Below are positions 1-7,445 of a DNA stretch of 24,652 nucleotides, in pieces. The translations under genes were made by a program, and so were the position numbers. The DNA comes from CAYNTH01 sp964427055 (GTDB taxonomy: Archaea > Aenigmatarchaeota > Aenigmatarchaeia > CG10238-14 > SCSR01). Position 1 is the stretch's first letter. Every line of letters begins with the position of its first letter. The stretch lies in NCBI GenBank assembly GCA_964427055.1, contig CAYRSQ010000007.1, forward strand, positions 1 through 24,652, in the 5' to 3' direction. The notes beneath the pieces were generated by a model, which saw only the letters and a program-made list of their open reading frames with translations, was not told where the DNA came from and ran no database searches.

Positions 1-273
1 CTTTACGATATCCCCTCCACCAAATTTGTAATTGACTTCGCCCGCAGCCAACAATGACTTGTCCGTGTTGTGATGCAGTATCGTCCCGACCTGTTTCAGA
101 TACTCTTCCGACAACTTGACGGAAATCTCATTCATTATCAAGTCGCACATCGTATCTGGGTGTCCTATGCCCTTCCTTTCAACAATCTCCACTCTCTGAT
201 CTTCTGTCGGAAGGTTCGATAGTTTTTCGACAAGTATGTTTTTTACTATAGTCTTTTCTTCATCAACTGGCAT
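1..273 (-). CDS. mat: S-adenosylmethionine synthetase, archaeal type (5' part only)
   Basis: This is the N-terminal 91 residues of a methionine adenosyltransferase; the gene runs off the left edge. The enzyme joins methionine and ATP to make S-adenosylmethionine, the methyl and radical-SAM cofactor (used for example by the methylthiotransferase at 14936). I read the reverse strand from the ATG at 273. It shows ERKGIGHPDTMCD at about residues 32-44, LHHNTDKS further on and a glycine-rich FGGGDIVK at the cut end. These are hallmarks of the archaeal family rather than bacterial MetK. An AGGAG ribosome binding site at 282-286 lies 8 nt before the ATG and fixes the start. It is transcribed away from the HTH-CBS gene at 366 across a shared 92-bp promoter region. 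Confidence 0.92.
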   Translation of the reverse strand, partial: MPVDEEKTIVKNILVEKLSNLPTEDQRVEIVERKGIGHPDTMCDLIMNEISVKLSEEYLKQVGTILHHNTDKSLLAAGEVNYKFGGGDIVK

Positions 274-281
274 GATATCAT

Positions 282-286
282 CTCCT
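282..286 (-). promoter_or_regulatory. Shine-Dalgarno site of the SAM synthetase gene
   Basis: Reading the minus strand, AGGAG precedes the ATG at 273 by 8 nt. It is one of the clearest purine-rich sites in the window. Confidence 0.6.
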
Positions 287-310
287 GAATTCCATATCTC
301 AGAATTAGTC

Positions 311-328
311 GGTTATTTATTAATATTT
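311..328. promoter_or_regulatory. Shared AT-rich TATA region between divergent genes
   Basis: An A/T-only run (TTATTTATTAATATTTT) lies between the SAM synthetase and HTH-CBS genes. On the minus strand it would place transcription start near 290-295, leaving a short leader that contains the AGGAG site. On the plus strand it would place the start near 340-350, shortly before the ATG at 366. Both directions fit archaeal TATA spacing. Confidence 0.5.
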
Positions 329-341
329 TAGTGAAAGAAAT

Positions 342-355
342 ATTCCATTAGGAAT
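342..355. promoter_or_regulatory. Palindrome ATTCC-N4-GGAAT, candidate operator
   Basis: A perfect 5-bp inverted repeat with a 4-nt spacer lies 10 bp before the ATG of the HTH-CBS regulator and about where its transcription should begin. Another ATTCC half site is at 289-293, near the SAM synthetase leader. This is a natural place for autoregulation by the adjacent helix-turn-helix protein; that role is inference. Confidence 0.35.
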
Positions 356-365
356 TTGTGGTTTT

Positions 366-929
366 ATGATACCTGACATCAAGAGGATAAAGACCATCCG
401 CAAGAACATGGGATTGACCCAGAAGGAACTTGCCTTGAAGGCAAGGATAAGCCAATCTGTGATAGCTAAGATAGAATCTGGAGACATAAACCCAAGTTAT
501 TCCATAGTGAAAACTATCTTCGAAGTTTTCGATGGGATAAATCGAGAGAAAAACGTACGTGCAAAGGATATAATGAGCAGTCATGTGGTATCGTTGAAGA
601 AATCGGACACACTGAAACATTCTATAAACGAAATGAAAAAATACGGATATTCGCAATTGCCAATCATAGATAAAGGACAGTCCATAGGAACTGTGTCCGA
701 AAAAATAATATTGGATATTATTTCCGACCGAAAGAACATTTCTGATACGCTTGAAGAGAGCGTAACCTCTTTCATGAGTGAGTCACTTCCAAGAATAAGT
801 GAAGACGAATCCATAGAGACAATATCCGCCTTACTTAAGACGAATCCCGCGACGATAATCACGAAAGGGGGAAAAATCGTAGGAATAATAACGAAAGCCG
901 ATTTATTCAAGATAGTCAAAGAAACTTGA
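366..929 (+). CDS. HTH (XRE-type) transcriptional regulator with two CBS domains
   Basis: A 187-residue protein. Residues 8-58 form an XRE/Cro-type helix-turn-helix (MGLTQKELALKARISQSVIAKIESG). Residues about 64-118 and 133-185 form a pair of CBS domains, the second ending in GKIVGIITKADLFKIV. CBS pairs usually bind adenosyl ligands such as AMP, ATP or SAM, so the protein is probably a DNA-binding sensor of an adenine-containing metabolite. Its divergent position next to SAM synthetase makes SAM an appealing ligand, but this is inference. HTH-CBS proteins of this layout are common in archaea. The start has only a weak upstream ribosome binding signal, consistent with a short leader. The TGA stop (927-929) directly touches the stop of the convergent CDC48 gene. 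Confidence 0.88.
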   Translation: MIPDIKRIKTIRKNMGLTQKELALKARISQSVIAKIESGDINPSYSIVKTIFEVFDGINREKNVRAKDIMSSHVVSLKKSDTLKHSINEMKKYGYSQLPIIDKGQSIGTVSEKIILDIISDRKNISDTLEESVTSFMSESLPRISEDESIETISALLKTNPATIITKGGKIVGIITKADLFKIVKET

Positions 930-3218
930 TCATCCTATGTACGTGGGAAGATCCGTGTCGCTTTTTATGGTTTCTTCATGCGATTTCTTCGCCCTGTCCT
1001 TGAACTTCAGGTAATGCTTCCCTATCTCTTCCGACACGCTAGGCGTTATCTCTTTCAAGGAAGCATCAAAGTCTTTAGTTGTTATTTCTTCCGTATTTAT
1101 GTTCTTTCTGAGTGCATTCATTCCGGCTTCCCTGCAAATTGCTTCTATATCAGCGCCAGAATAACCGTCGGTCTTAGATGCGAGTTCCTCAAGATTGACA
1201 TTCTTTAATGGCATGTTTTTTGTGTGTATCTTGAAGATTTTCAGCCTAGCCTTCTCGTCCGGAGGCGATACATATATGAACCTGTCAAATCTTCCGGGTC
1301 GCAATAAAGCAGGGTCAATTATGTCAGGTCTGTTTGTGGCTGCTATAACCACGACTCCCTTCAAATCTTCGATACCGGACATTTCGGAAAGAAGCTGCGA
1401 CACAACCGTTTCAGTTACCTGAGTTCCTGACTTCATGTTTCTTCTAGGTGCTAGTGCGTCTATCTCATCGAAGAATATTATCGTAGGCGCTACCTGCTTA
1501 GCTCTTCTAAAAATGTCTCGTATGGCTTTTTCAGATTCACCGACCCATTTTGAATAGACTTGCGGCCCTTTTATGGATATGAAATTAGCTCCACTTTCGG
1601 TGGCAACGGCTCTCGCCATCAATGTCTTGCCGCATCCTGGAGGACCGTACATCAGCACCCCTTTCGGGGGCTTTATGCCTATTCTAGAGAAGTTTTCAGG
1701 ATTCTGCAGGGGCCATTCAATCATTTCCTTCATCTGTTGTTTGATGTTTTCCAGTCCTCCTACATCGTCCCATTTAACCTTAGGTACTTCCACAAGGACT
1801 TCTCTCATCGCGCTTGGTTCCACTACTCTTAACGCGTTTTCAAAATCATTCCATTTGACTACGAGCTTTTCCATAACCTCCCTTGGAAGCTGATCCTCAT
1901 CTTTCCATTTTATCTCTGGGAGTATCCTTCTCAATGCAGACATCGCCGCTTCCTTAGTTAAAGCTGAGATGTCAGCACCCACATAACCATAAGTCATGTC
2001 CGCGAGTTTTTCGATGTTTATCTTTTTATCAAGTGGCATGTTTCTCGTGTGTATCTTTATCACTTCCAGCCTCCCATTCCTGTCGGGGACTGGTAGTTCT
2101 ATTTCCCTGTCAAATCTCCCCCCACGTCTTAATGCAGGGTCTATAGCGTTCTCCCTGTTCGTGGCTGCTATGATGATTACTTTTCCTCTTGATCTCAATC
2201 CATCCATCAAAGTAAGCAACTGGGATACAACCCTTCTTTCGACCTCTCCTTGGGCTTCTTCCCTCTTGGGCGCTATGGAATCTATCTCGTCTATAAAAAT
2301 TATCGATGGCGCGTTCTTTTCTGCGTCCTCGAATATTTTCCTCAGATTCTCTTCACTTTGCCCGTACCATTTCGACATTACTTCAGGTCCACTTATGGAT
2401 ATGAAATTAGCTCCACTTTCATTTGCTACGGCTTTCGCTAGTAAAGTTTTACCCGTTCCTGGAGGACCGTACAACAACACTCCTTTAGGTGCTTCGACTC
2501 CCAACCTTTCAAAGATTTCGGGATGTCTGAGAGGGAGTTCTATCATTTCTCTTACTTTTTCTATGACTGATTTAAGCCCGCCTATGTCCTCGTAAGTGAC
2601 AGTCGGTACGGACATCTGCTGGGATTGTATTGAATCGGGTGCCCTTTTCTCTATTTTCATATCAGTCGCGTCGCTTATGACTACCGGACCTTTAGGTTCT
2701 GTCGCAGTCACTATGAATCGAGTATTTTCAGAGAATGGAGTGAAGAACATTTCCATGAAATCTGGGCCGAAGAAATCATCAAACAAGTTGGATGAATTTC
2801 CTCTCCTTTTCACGACGGGAGACGGCACTATGATATCTCCTTTTACAACGGGCCTTTTGTATATGTTCTGCCTAACGAGGTTGGGTGATATTTGTATTAT
2901 CACTCCTTTTTCAGCCGGAGCCAGTGTAACGCTTATGGCTTCATTCACTTCAGCTTTCCTTACTTTGGTTATCTCCCCGACGCCACTCCCGCAGTTTCTT
3001 CTCGTTATTCCATCCATTCGTATAATTTTCAATCCCACGTCAGAAGGATATGACCTGACCGCTATCGCCGCCGTCTTCCTCGTCCCTTCTAACTCTACTA
3101 CACCGCCCTCTTTGATTCCAAGTTCCTGCATAAATTCAGATCCAATTCTGATAATACCTCTACCGGCTTCCATCCTTTCAGTCAATTCTCCGACTTTTAG
3201 TTTTATTTCATCTGCCAT
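930..3218 (-). CDS. cdc48: CDC48/VCP (VAT)-type AAA+ ATPase
   Basis: A 762-residue two-ring AAA+ unfoldase that extracts and unfolds proteins, probably feeding the archaeal proteasome. The N-terminal region (to about 190) is the double-psi-barrel substrate or adaptor domain. D1 has Walker A GPPGTGKT (251-258) and Walker B IIFIDEID (about 304-311). D2 has GPPGCGKT (524-531) and IIFFDEID (579-586). Length matches archaeal VAT proteins. One D1 departure is RRGGRFD where RRPGRFD is usual. The C-terminus ends TYIG, not a clear HbYX proteasome-docking motif. I chose the ATG at 3218, with GGATGA 6 nt upstream, over an in-frame GTG at 3224 that would sit directly on that site. It is the last gene of the co-directional minus block. 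Confidence 0.95.
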   Translation of the reverse strand: MADEIKLKVGELTERMEAGRGIIRIGSEFMQELGIKEGGVVELEGTRKTAAIAVRSYPSDVGLKIIRMDGITRRNCGSGVGEITKVRKAEVNEAISVTLAPAEKGVIIQISPNLVRQNIYKRPVVKGDIIVPSPVVKRRGNSSNLFDDFFGPDFMEMFFTPFSENTRFIVTATEPKGPVVISDATDMKIEKRAPDSIQSQQMSVPTVTYEDIGGLKSVIEKVREMIELPLRHPEIFERLGVEAPKGVLLYGPPGTGKTLLAKAVANESGANFISISGPEVMSKWYGQSEENLRKIFEDAEKNAPSIIFIDEIDSIAPKREEAQGEVERRVVSQLLTLMDGLRSRGKVIIIAATNRENAIDPALRRGGRFDREIELPVPDRNGRLEVIKIHTRNMPLDKKINIEKLADMTYGYVGADISALTKEAAMSALRRILPEIKWKDEDQLPREVMEKLVVKWNDFENALRVVEPSAMREVLVEVPKVKWDDVGGLENIKQQMKEMIEWPLQNPENFSRIGIKPPKGVLMYGPPGCGKTLMARAVATESGANFISIKGPQVYSKWVGESEKAIRDIFRRAKQVAPTIIFFDEIDALAPRRNMKSGTQVTETVVSQLLSEMSGIEDLKGVVVIAATNRPDIIDPALLRPGRFDRFIYVSPPDEKARLKIFKIHTKNMPLKNVNLEELASKTDGYSGADIEAICREAGMNALRKNINTEEITTKDFDASLKEITPSVSEEIGKHYLKFKDRAKKSHEETIKSDTDLPTYIG

Positions 3219-3270
3219 CTTCACTCATCCATTATCTTACATTGACATTAGGTTTTATTTATTTTAGTTT

Positions 3271-3285
3271 TATTTATTTTATATA
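3271..3285 (-). promoter_or_regulatory. TATA box of CDC48
   Basis: The minus strand reads TATATAAAATAAATA just after the stop of the small gene at 3289. Transcription would start near 3250, giving a leader of about 30 nt that contains the GGATGA site. CDC48 may therefore have its own promoter. Confidence 0.5.
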
Positions 3286-3288
3286 GTT

Positions 3289-3609
3289 CTATCCAAAAAT
3301 ATCTTCATCCAAAAGGACTTTGAATGTATTCCACATCACTTTGTCGGTCCATTCCTCAAAAAATTCAAACATCTGATTGGCATCGTTCGTGCCGATTATG
3401 AATGAACTTTGGTCCACTTTTTTATGGGGCATTTCGTCAAGCAGTCCGTTCCTTTCATATATATATTTTTTTTCTTCGCCGTCTGAATTCGTTTTCCTGA
3501 TAATCTGTTTCCATCCGTACAGTCCTCTGAAAAATTTGTTCCTCTCGTAGTTGCTGTCGAATTTTTTGCTTCTCACGTTGAAGCATATCAGTACTGCTCT
3601 TTTCTCCAT
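3289..3609 (-). CDS. Small protein of possible Cas2-like (ferredoxin-like) fold
   Basis: A 106-residue protein I cannot name with certainty. It opens MEKRAVLICFNVR (a hydrophobic strand), followed by a helix with RNKFFRGLYGW, a basic strand-rich middle with YIYERNGLLDEMPHKK, a strand SSFIIG, an acidic helix NQMFEFFEEW and a last strand NTFKVLLDE. This order (strand-helix-strand-strand-helix-strand) and the opening resemble Cas2/VapD-like ferredoxin folds. I also recall similar short uncharacterised proteins in DPANN archaea. The Asp that ends strand 1 in Cas2 nucleases is Asn here, and there is no cas gene or CRISPR array nearby. I chose the ATG at 3609 because a TATA box at 3648-3655 rules out the longer frame to 3642. 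Function unknown. Confidence 0.7.
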   Translation of the reverse strand: MEKRAVLICFNVRSKKFDSNYERNKFFRGLYGWKQIIRKTNSDGEEKKYIYERNGLLDEMPHKKVDQSSFIIGTNDANQMFEFFEEWTDKVMWNTFKVLLDEDIFG

Positions 3610-3647
3610 ATGTGTCACTGTGTATTTAGTGTTTATGTACACTAAAC

Positions 3648-3655
3648 TATTTAAA
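3648..3655 (-). promoter_or_regulatory. TATA box of the small Cas2-like gene
   Basis: The minus strand reads TTTAAATA. Transcription would begin near 3625, leaving about 15 nt before the ATG at 3609. A start codon at 3642 would lie only 6 nt from the TATA box, so the shorter protein is favoured. Confidence 0.55.
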
Positions 3656-3687
3656 CTTTATTTGAAGTTCCAGCGTTTATTTAGTTT

Positions 3688-5832
3688 TTAGAACTCTTTT
3701 TTTTTGGATTTGGTTTTCTTGGAAGATTCCTTGTTTCCTTTCTTGTCTTTTCCCCAGTTCTCTTTGGTTTTGCACTTATGGTTTATACACATCCTGTAAG
3801 GCCGTTGACCACTTCTCTGCACTTGTATTGTCATCATTCCGCATTCTTTACAGTTCGTGTTGAGTTTAGTTATGAAACCGTGTTGTGGCAATGGGAACCC
3901 TGTCACGCATTTAGGATAATTGCCACATCCGACAAACCTTTTGCCGCTTTTCTTCGAGACTATGACCCTTAGGTCACCGCCACAGTTGGGGCATGGTCCC
4001 ATGCCTCTCTCTTCTGCTCTCGCATCGATAAGTCCCTTTAGGAGCGTCTTTCCTATCTTCTTTTCCTTGTTCTTGAAATCTTCCAGTATATCCGTAAGTA
4101 TAGTTTTGGCTTCCTTGATAACTTGATCCCTCTCTTTCTTCCCGTTAGCCACGTCTTCCATTTCTTTCTCGAATTTCCTGGTCATCTCGTCGCTAAGTAT
4201 CCTAGGGCAGTTGTTTTTCAATACGCTTGTCACGACTTCACCGAGTCTCGTGACTTCTATGCTCTTCCCCGTTATGTACTTCCTGTTGTATAGTGTCTGC
4301 AGTATTTCTGCTCTGGTTGCTCTTGTTCCCAGACCTTTCTTCTCCATATCTTTCAGTATCGATCCTTGTGTATACCTTCCGGGGGGTTGAGTTTCCTTGG
4401 AATTGAGGTTCACTTTCTTGATGTCCAATTCATCGGTCACTTTCAATTCAGGTAATTGCTGCTCTTCAAAAGACAGGAATTTCCCGTAATATTTCGTCCA
4501 CCCGGCATCGAGTGTTCTCTTTCCGACTACCTTGAACTTGTTTCCTTCTACATCTAGTTCTATTGTCTGGCTCTCTCTGGTCGCCTCGTCTGAAAAGACA
4601 GAGAGGAATCTCCTTAGTATAAGGTCGTATATCTTCCTTTGGCTCCCATTGAGTTTGGAAAGGGCAGGTGGCTCGAATGTCGGATATATGGCTGGGTGAG
4701 CTGAATCAGATTTCTTTCCCTCAGATGGAATCAATTCCTTCCTTTCGAGGATTTCCTTAGCGAGTTTCGAATATGGTTTGAGTTCGGAAATAGATTCTAG
4801 TATTCTCTTGTAATCTATGCTCGGGGGGAGTTTCTGAGATGACGTTCTCGGGTACGAGACCGCACCGGATTGATACAAACTTTCTATAATCATAAGCGTC
4901 TGTTTGGGCGAATATTTGAATTGGGTGTATGCTTCCGACTGTATGTCAGTCGTATTGAACGGCGTCGGAGGAGATTGTTTGTATTTTCTGATTTTTATGT
5001 CCTTTACAATAGCTTTGGCTCCCTTTTTCTTGCATACCTTGTGGATGGATTCAGCTTCCGATTTCTTCCAGATATTACTCTTCTCGTAATCAGTCTTCAA
5101 TTCGGTTTTCCCAACTTTTACCACGGCTTCAATTTGCCAGAATGGTTTTGGCTTGAATTTCCTTACGTTCAAATCCTTTTCCAGTAGCATTGCCATGGTA
5201 GGTCCTTGTACCCTGCCAGTGGACAAAATTGCAAATCCTTTGTCAGCCGCGTTCTTCATGGCCAGTGTTAAAGCTCTTGTCATGTTTATGCCCCAATAGA
5301 AATCCATATAATGCCTAGTCAGGCCGGATTCTATTTGTCCGTAGTCAAGCTGTTTGGATCTGTTTTCAAAAGATTCTATCAGGTCGTCCTTGGTGAGAGT
5401 GGAGAATTTCATCCTTTCGGCATCTGTTCTTTTCGCTAAAAACTTTAGGATGTTGTACCCTATGACCGATCCTTCGGTGTCGTAATCTGTCGCAATTATG
5501 AAATTAACCTTCTTCCTGCCTTTCGTGTTCTCTTTGATAACTTCTTCTACGTTTTTGAAATATTTTTCAGAAAACTCAGACCCTTTCTTCGTATAGCTCG
5601 GCACCCATTCGGTATCGAATGTTGGATATATCCATCCGGAACCATCCTTCACGGTGTCGAGGGCGAATATGTGGCCCACCGCAGGCACGATTAGAAAATC
5701 GTCTTTTCCTCTTTTGAACTCGTACCAGAATGCGTCTCTTTTTTCCTTCTTCTCTATTTTCTTCTCACCCAGCGCCTGTGCTATTCTTGTGGCGGCGTCC
5801 GGTTTCTCCGTTATTATTATATTTTTGACCAA
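3688..5832 (-). CDS. topA: DNA topoisomerase I, archaeal type IA
   Basis: About 714 residues. It relaxes negatively supercoiled DNA through a transient 5'-phosphotyrosine break. The N-terminal Toprim domain has ITEKPDAA near the start and the metal-binding ATDYDTEGS (about 114-122). The catalytic tyrosine is in SYPRTSS (Y327). SAHPAIYPT (about 377-385) and GLGTRATRAEI (about 500-510) are further family motifs. Two C-terminal four-cysteine zinc modules follow (C614, C617, C636, C642 and C661, C664, C682, C687), then a Lys-rich tail. AAGGTG at 5839-5844 lies 6 nt before the TTG at 5832, which starts the protein at MVKNIIITEKP, as in relatives. A GTG at 5841 is the alternative and would add three residues. 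It follows the coiled-coil gene by about 70 bp. Confidence 0.95.
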   Translation of the reverse strand: MVKNIIITEKPDAATRIAQALGEKKIEKKEKRDAFWYEFKRGKDDFLIVPAVGHIFALDTVKDGSGWIYPTFDTEWVPSYTKKGSEFSEKYFKNVEEVIKENTKGRKKVNFIIATDYDTEGSVIGYNILKFLAKRTDAERMKFSTLTKDDLIESFENRSKQLDYGQIESGLTRHYMDFYWGINMTRALTLAMKNAADKGFAILSTGRVQGPTMAMLLEKDLNVRKFKPKPFWQIEAVVKVGKTELKTDYEKSNIWKKSEAESIHKVCKKKGAKAIVKDIKIRKYKQSPPTPFNTTDIQSEAYTQFKYSPKQTLMIIESLYQSGAVSYPRTSSQKLPPSIDYKRILESISELKPYSKLAKEILERKELIPSEGKKSDSAHPAIYPTFEPPALSKLNGSQRKIYDLILRRFLSVFSDEATRESQTIELDVEGNKFKVVGKRTLDAGWTKYYGKFLSFEEQQLPELKVTDELDIKKVNLNSKETQPPGRYTQGSILKDMEKKGLGTRATRAEILQTLYNRKYITGKSIEVTRLGEVVTSVLKNNCPRILSDEMTRKFEKEMEDVANGKKERDQVIKEAKTILTDILEDFKNKEKKIGKTLLKGLIDARAEERGMGPCPNCGGDLRVIVSKKSGKRFVGCGNYPKCVTGFPLPQHGFITKLNTNCKECGMMTIQVQRSGQRPYRMCINHKCKTKENWGKDKKGNKESSKKTKSKKKEF

Positions 5833-5838
5833 ATTTGA

Positions 5839-5844
5839 CACCTT
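5839..5844 (-). promoter_or_regulatory. Ribosome binding site AAGGTG deciding the topA start
   Basis: AAGGTG sits 6 nt before the TTG at 5832 and overlaps the alternative GTG start. A TATA-like TAAAATATAG (5871-5880, minus strand) would start the transcript near 5848, so the site falls inside a leader of about 16 nt. Confidence 0.45.
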
Positions 5845-5906
5845 GAAGACCCTATATAATAGTACTCTAACTATATTTTATCGGTATTTAAGGTTTAAGA
5901 AACTTT

Positions 5907-7409
5907 TTACTCTATTATCAGTGCCTGCGTCTTAGAACTTGTCTGGAAAATCGATTCTAGTGCGGCCATCCTACTTTCAAGGAATACGAGCTTGTCAACT
6001 ATTTCATTCAGTTTGGATCCGTATTCCCCAGGTCCATTCGTATTTTCTATGTCCATCTTGTATTTCACATCTTTAAGGTATCCTTCCAATCTCGATATTC
6101 TTTCTTCAATTTCCTTTATTGAATTCACATCTTTTGATGGTCCTTTCTTCTGTGCCTTTTTTTCTGACGCAGATGCCGCTCTGTCTATGGTTGTCGTCAG
6201 TTCCTCAAGGTTGTCCTTCAGTAGCCTGACGTCGCTTGCTATGACATTACTTTTCTTTATATCGAACTTTATCTTTTCAAACTCGTCTCTGATTCCTTTC
6301 ATTTCTTCTCCTATGGTTTTCGTCTCCATTTCCACTTGCTTTATCTTGTTCAACCTTCCGTTAAGGTCGTCGTATATAACCTCGATCTTGTTGGACAGTT
6401 TGTGTATTTCCTCCTGCATGAACCTGAACTGCAGTAATTTCTTGTCCACATCTTCCTGAAGCGCGCTTAATCTTTCGAACCCTTCGAATCTCCTAGATGC
6501 CAGCTCGACCTCTCTCATGTTCTTAGTGATCTCTTTGACTACCCTTTCTATGGAATCATTCCTGATTTTCAGCATCTCTATCGCTTTTCTGCTTTCCTTG
6601 ACGGCCTCTATGAGCATGGAAGGTACCGCTTCTTTTTCATTGTTCCTCAAGATGTTCAGTTTCTGTTCTATTGATGATATCTTGAGCTCGGTTTCGATTC
6701 TCTTGTTGGACAATGTGTCAACCATGCTTCTGATTGAATCCATCTTTGAATTGATAAAATTGAAATCCAGTGGGGGCATGTCTGGGTCACTGCCCGAGTT
6801 CTTAAATATCTTTTTTACACGCTCTTTCATTCCGCTGTCGAGTTCCCTTATAGATGATTTGATTTCGTCAATTTCGCTATCCAGCAAGTTGAGATTCCTC
6901 TTGATGTCTCCCATCTCCAGAGGGTCCATTGATTGAGGCGCTGGCATCGCATTTAGTTCTGCGACCGCGTTTTCCAGTTTGCTTATCCTCATCCTTGCTT
7001 CCTCGGGCATATCCGTGGAGATGTCCACCATCTGGGTCGCCGCTCTGGCCAGTGCTTCTATCCTTTTTACCCTGTCCTTTATAATCAATACATCTTCCTT
7101 GTTCGCTGAGTCGGTGAATTTGGAATCGAGATTTTCCATTATTTTTTTCAATTCCATTATACCGGCCTGCTCGACGAGTATCAGGTTTTCTAGGTTTTCA
7201 AGGCGGTCTTTCTCATCCTGAAGATTTTCGAGGTCAAGATTTTCCATCCTTGAAGCCATTTCCGAAACTGCGAATTCTAGGTCAACAAACCTTTTGTTCA
7301 TACTCAACATGCTTAGCTTCAGCTTATCCCCGTCCTTAACGAAATCTTCCGGGTTGAATGCTTTCTCTGTCGACTTTTTGGACGTTGTTTTGTTATTTGA
7401 TATGATCAA
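5907..7409 (-). CDS. 500-residue coiled-coil protein of unknown function
   Basis: I do not recognise this protein. A polar, basic N-terminus of about 25 residues is followed by long heptad-like helices rich in Glu, Lys, Leu, Ile and Met: roughly 30-160, 165-250 and 255-400. A short Lys/Ser/Pro-rich linker (about 400-425) precedes a last helix, 425-490. There is no Walker A motif, ABC signature or hinge, so it is not an SMC or Rad50. There is also no signal peptide or membrane segment. It probably forms an elongated oligomer or scaffold. The start is a TTG at 7407-7409, with GGTG (7415-7418) 5 nt upstream. It lies 36 bp after the archaeosortase and about 70 bp before topA, so a structural or chromosome-associated role is conceivable but unproven. 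Confidence 0.8.
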   Translation of the reverse strand: MIISNNKTTSKKSTEKAFNPEDFVKDGDKLKLSMLSMNKRFVDLEFAVSEMASRMENLDLENLQDEKDRLENLENLILVEQAGIMELKKIMENLDSKFTDSANKEDVLIIKDRVKRIEALARAATQMVDISTDMPEEARMRISKLENAVAELNAMPAPQSMDPLEMGDIKRNLNLLDSEIDEIKSSIRELDSGMKERVKKIFKNSGSDPDMPPLDFNFINSKMDSIRSMVDTLSNKRIETELKISSIEQKLNILRNNEKEAVPSMLIEAVKESRKAIEMLKIRNDSIERVVKEITKNMREVELASRRFEGFERLSALQEDVDKKLLQFRFMQEEIHKLSNKIEVIYDDLNGRLNKIKQVEMETKTIGEEMKGIRDEFEKIKFDIKKSNVIASDVRLLKDNLEELTTTIDRAASASEKKAQKKGPSKDVNSIKEIEERISRLEGYLKDVKYKMDIENTNGPGEYGSKLNEIVDKLVFLESRMAALESIFQTSSKTQALIIE

Positions 7410-7414
7410 ATTGA

Positions 7415-7418
7415 CACC
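7415..7418 (-). promoter_or_regulatory. GGTG ribosome binding site of the coiled-coil gene (TTG start)
   Basis: The minus strand reads GGTGTCAATTTG, with the start TTG at the end. It is nearly the same leader as that of topA (GGTGTCAAATTTG), which supports both TTG starts. Confidence 0.45.
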
Positions 7419-7445
7419 ATTAATTCAATTTTATCGTTTTCTCTA

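Noticed and set aside
1996..3267. Long plus-strand open frames opposite CDC48 (199 and 223 residues)
   Set aside because: CDC48 on the minus strand is unambiguous over the whole span. The opposite frames have no recognisable domains and unnatural composition.
3289..3609. CRISPR-Cas locus suggested by the Cas2-like protein
   Set aside because: No repeat-spacer array and no cas1, cas4 or effector gene is seen anywhere in the window.
3289..3642. Eleven extra N-terminal residues on the small Cas2-like protein
   Set aside because: The TATA box at 3648-3655 leaves no room for a transcript start before 3642, and the fold begins at MEKRAVLI.
5992..7221. Series of Ser/Phe/Leu-rich plus-strand frames opposite the coiled-coil gene
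   Set aside because: They are complements of Glu/Lys/Leu-rich codons and have no promoter or ribosome binding signals. The minus-strand frame is continuous for 500 codons.
5907..7409. SMC/Rad50-like protein
   Set aside because: Long coiled coils are present, but there is no Walker A or B, ABC signature or hinge/zinc hook.
5907..7409. Coiled-coil protein as archaeosortase substrate
   Set aside because: It has no signal peptide, and its C-terminus (SSKTQALIIE) has no membrane helix or basic cluster, so it lacks a sorting signal.
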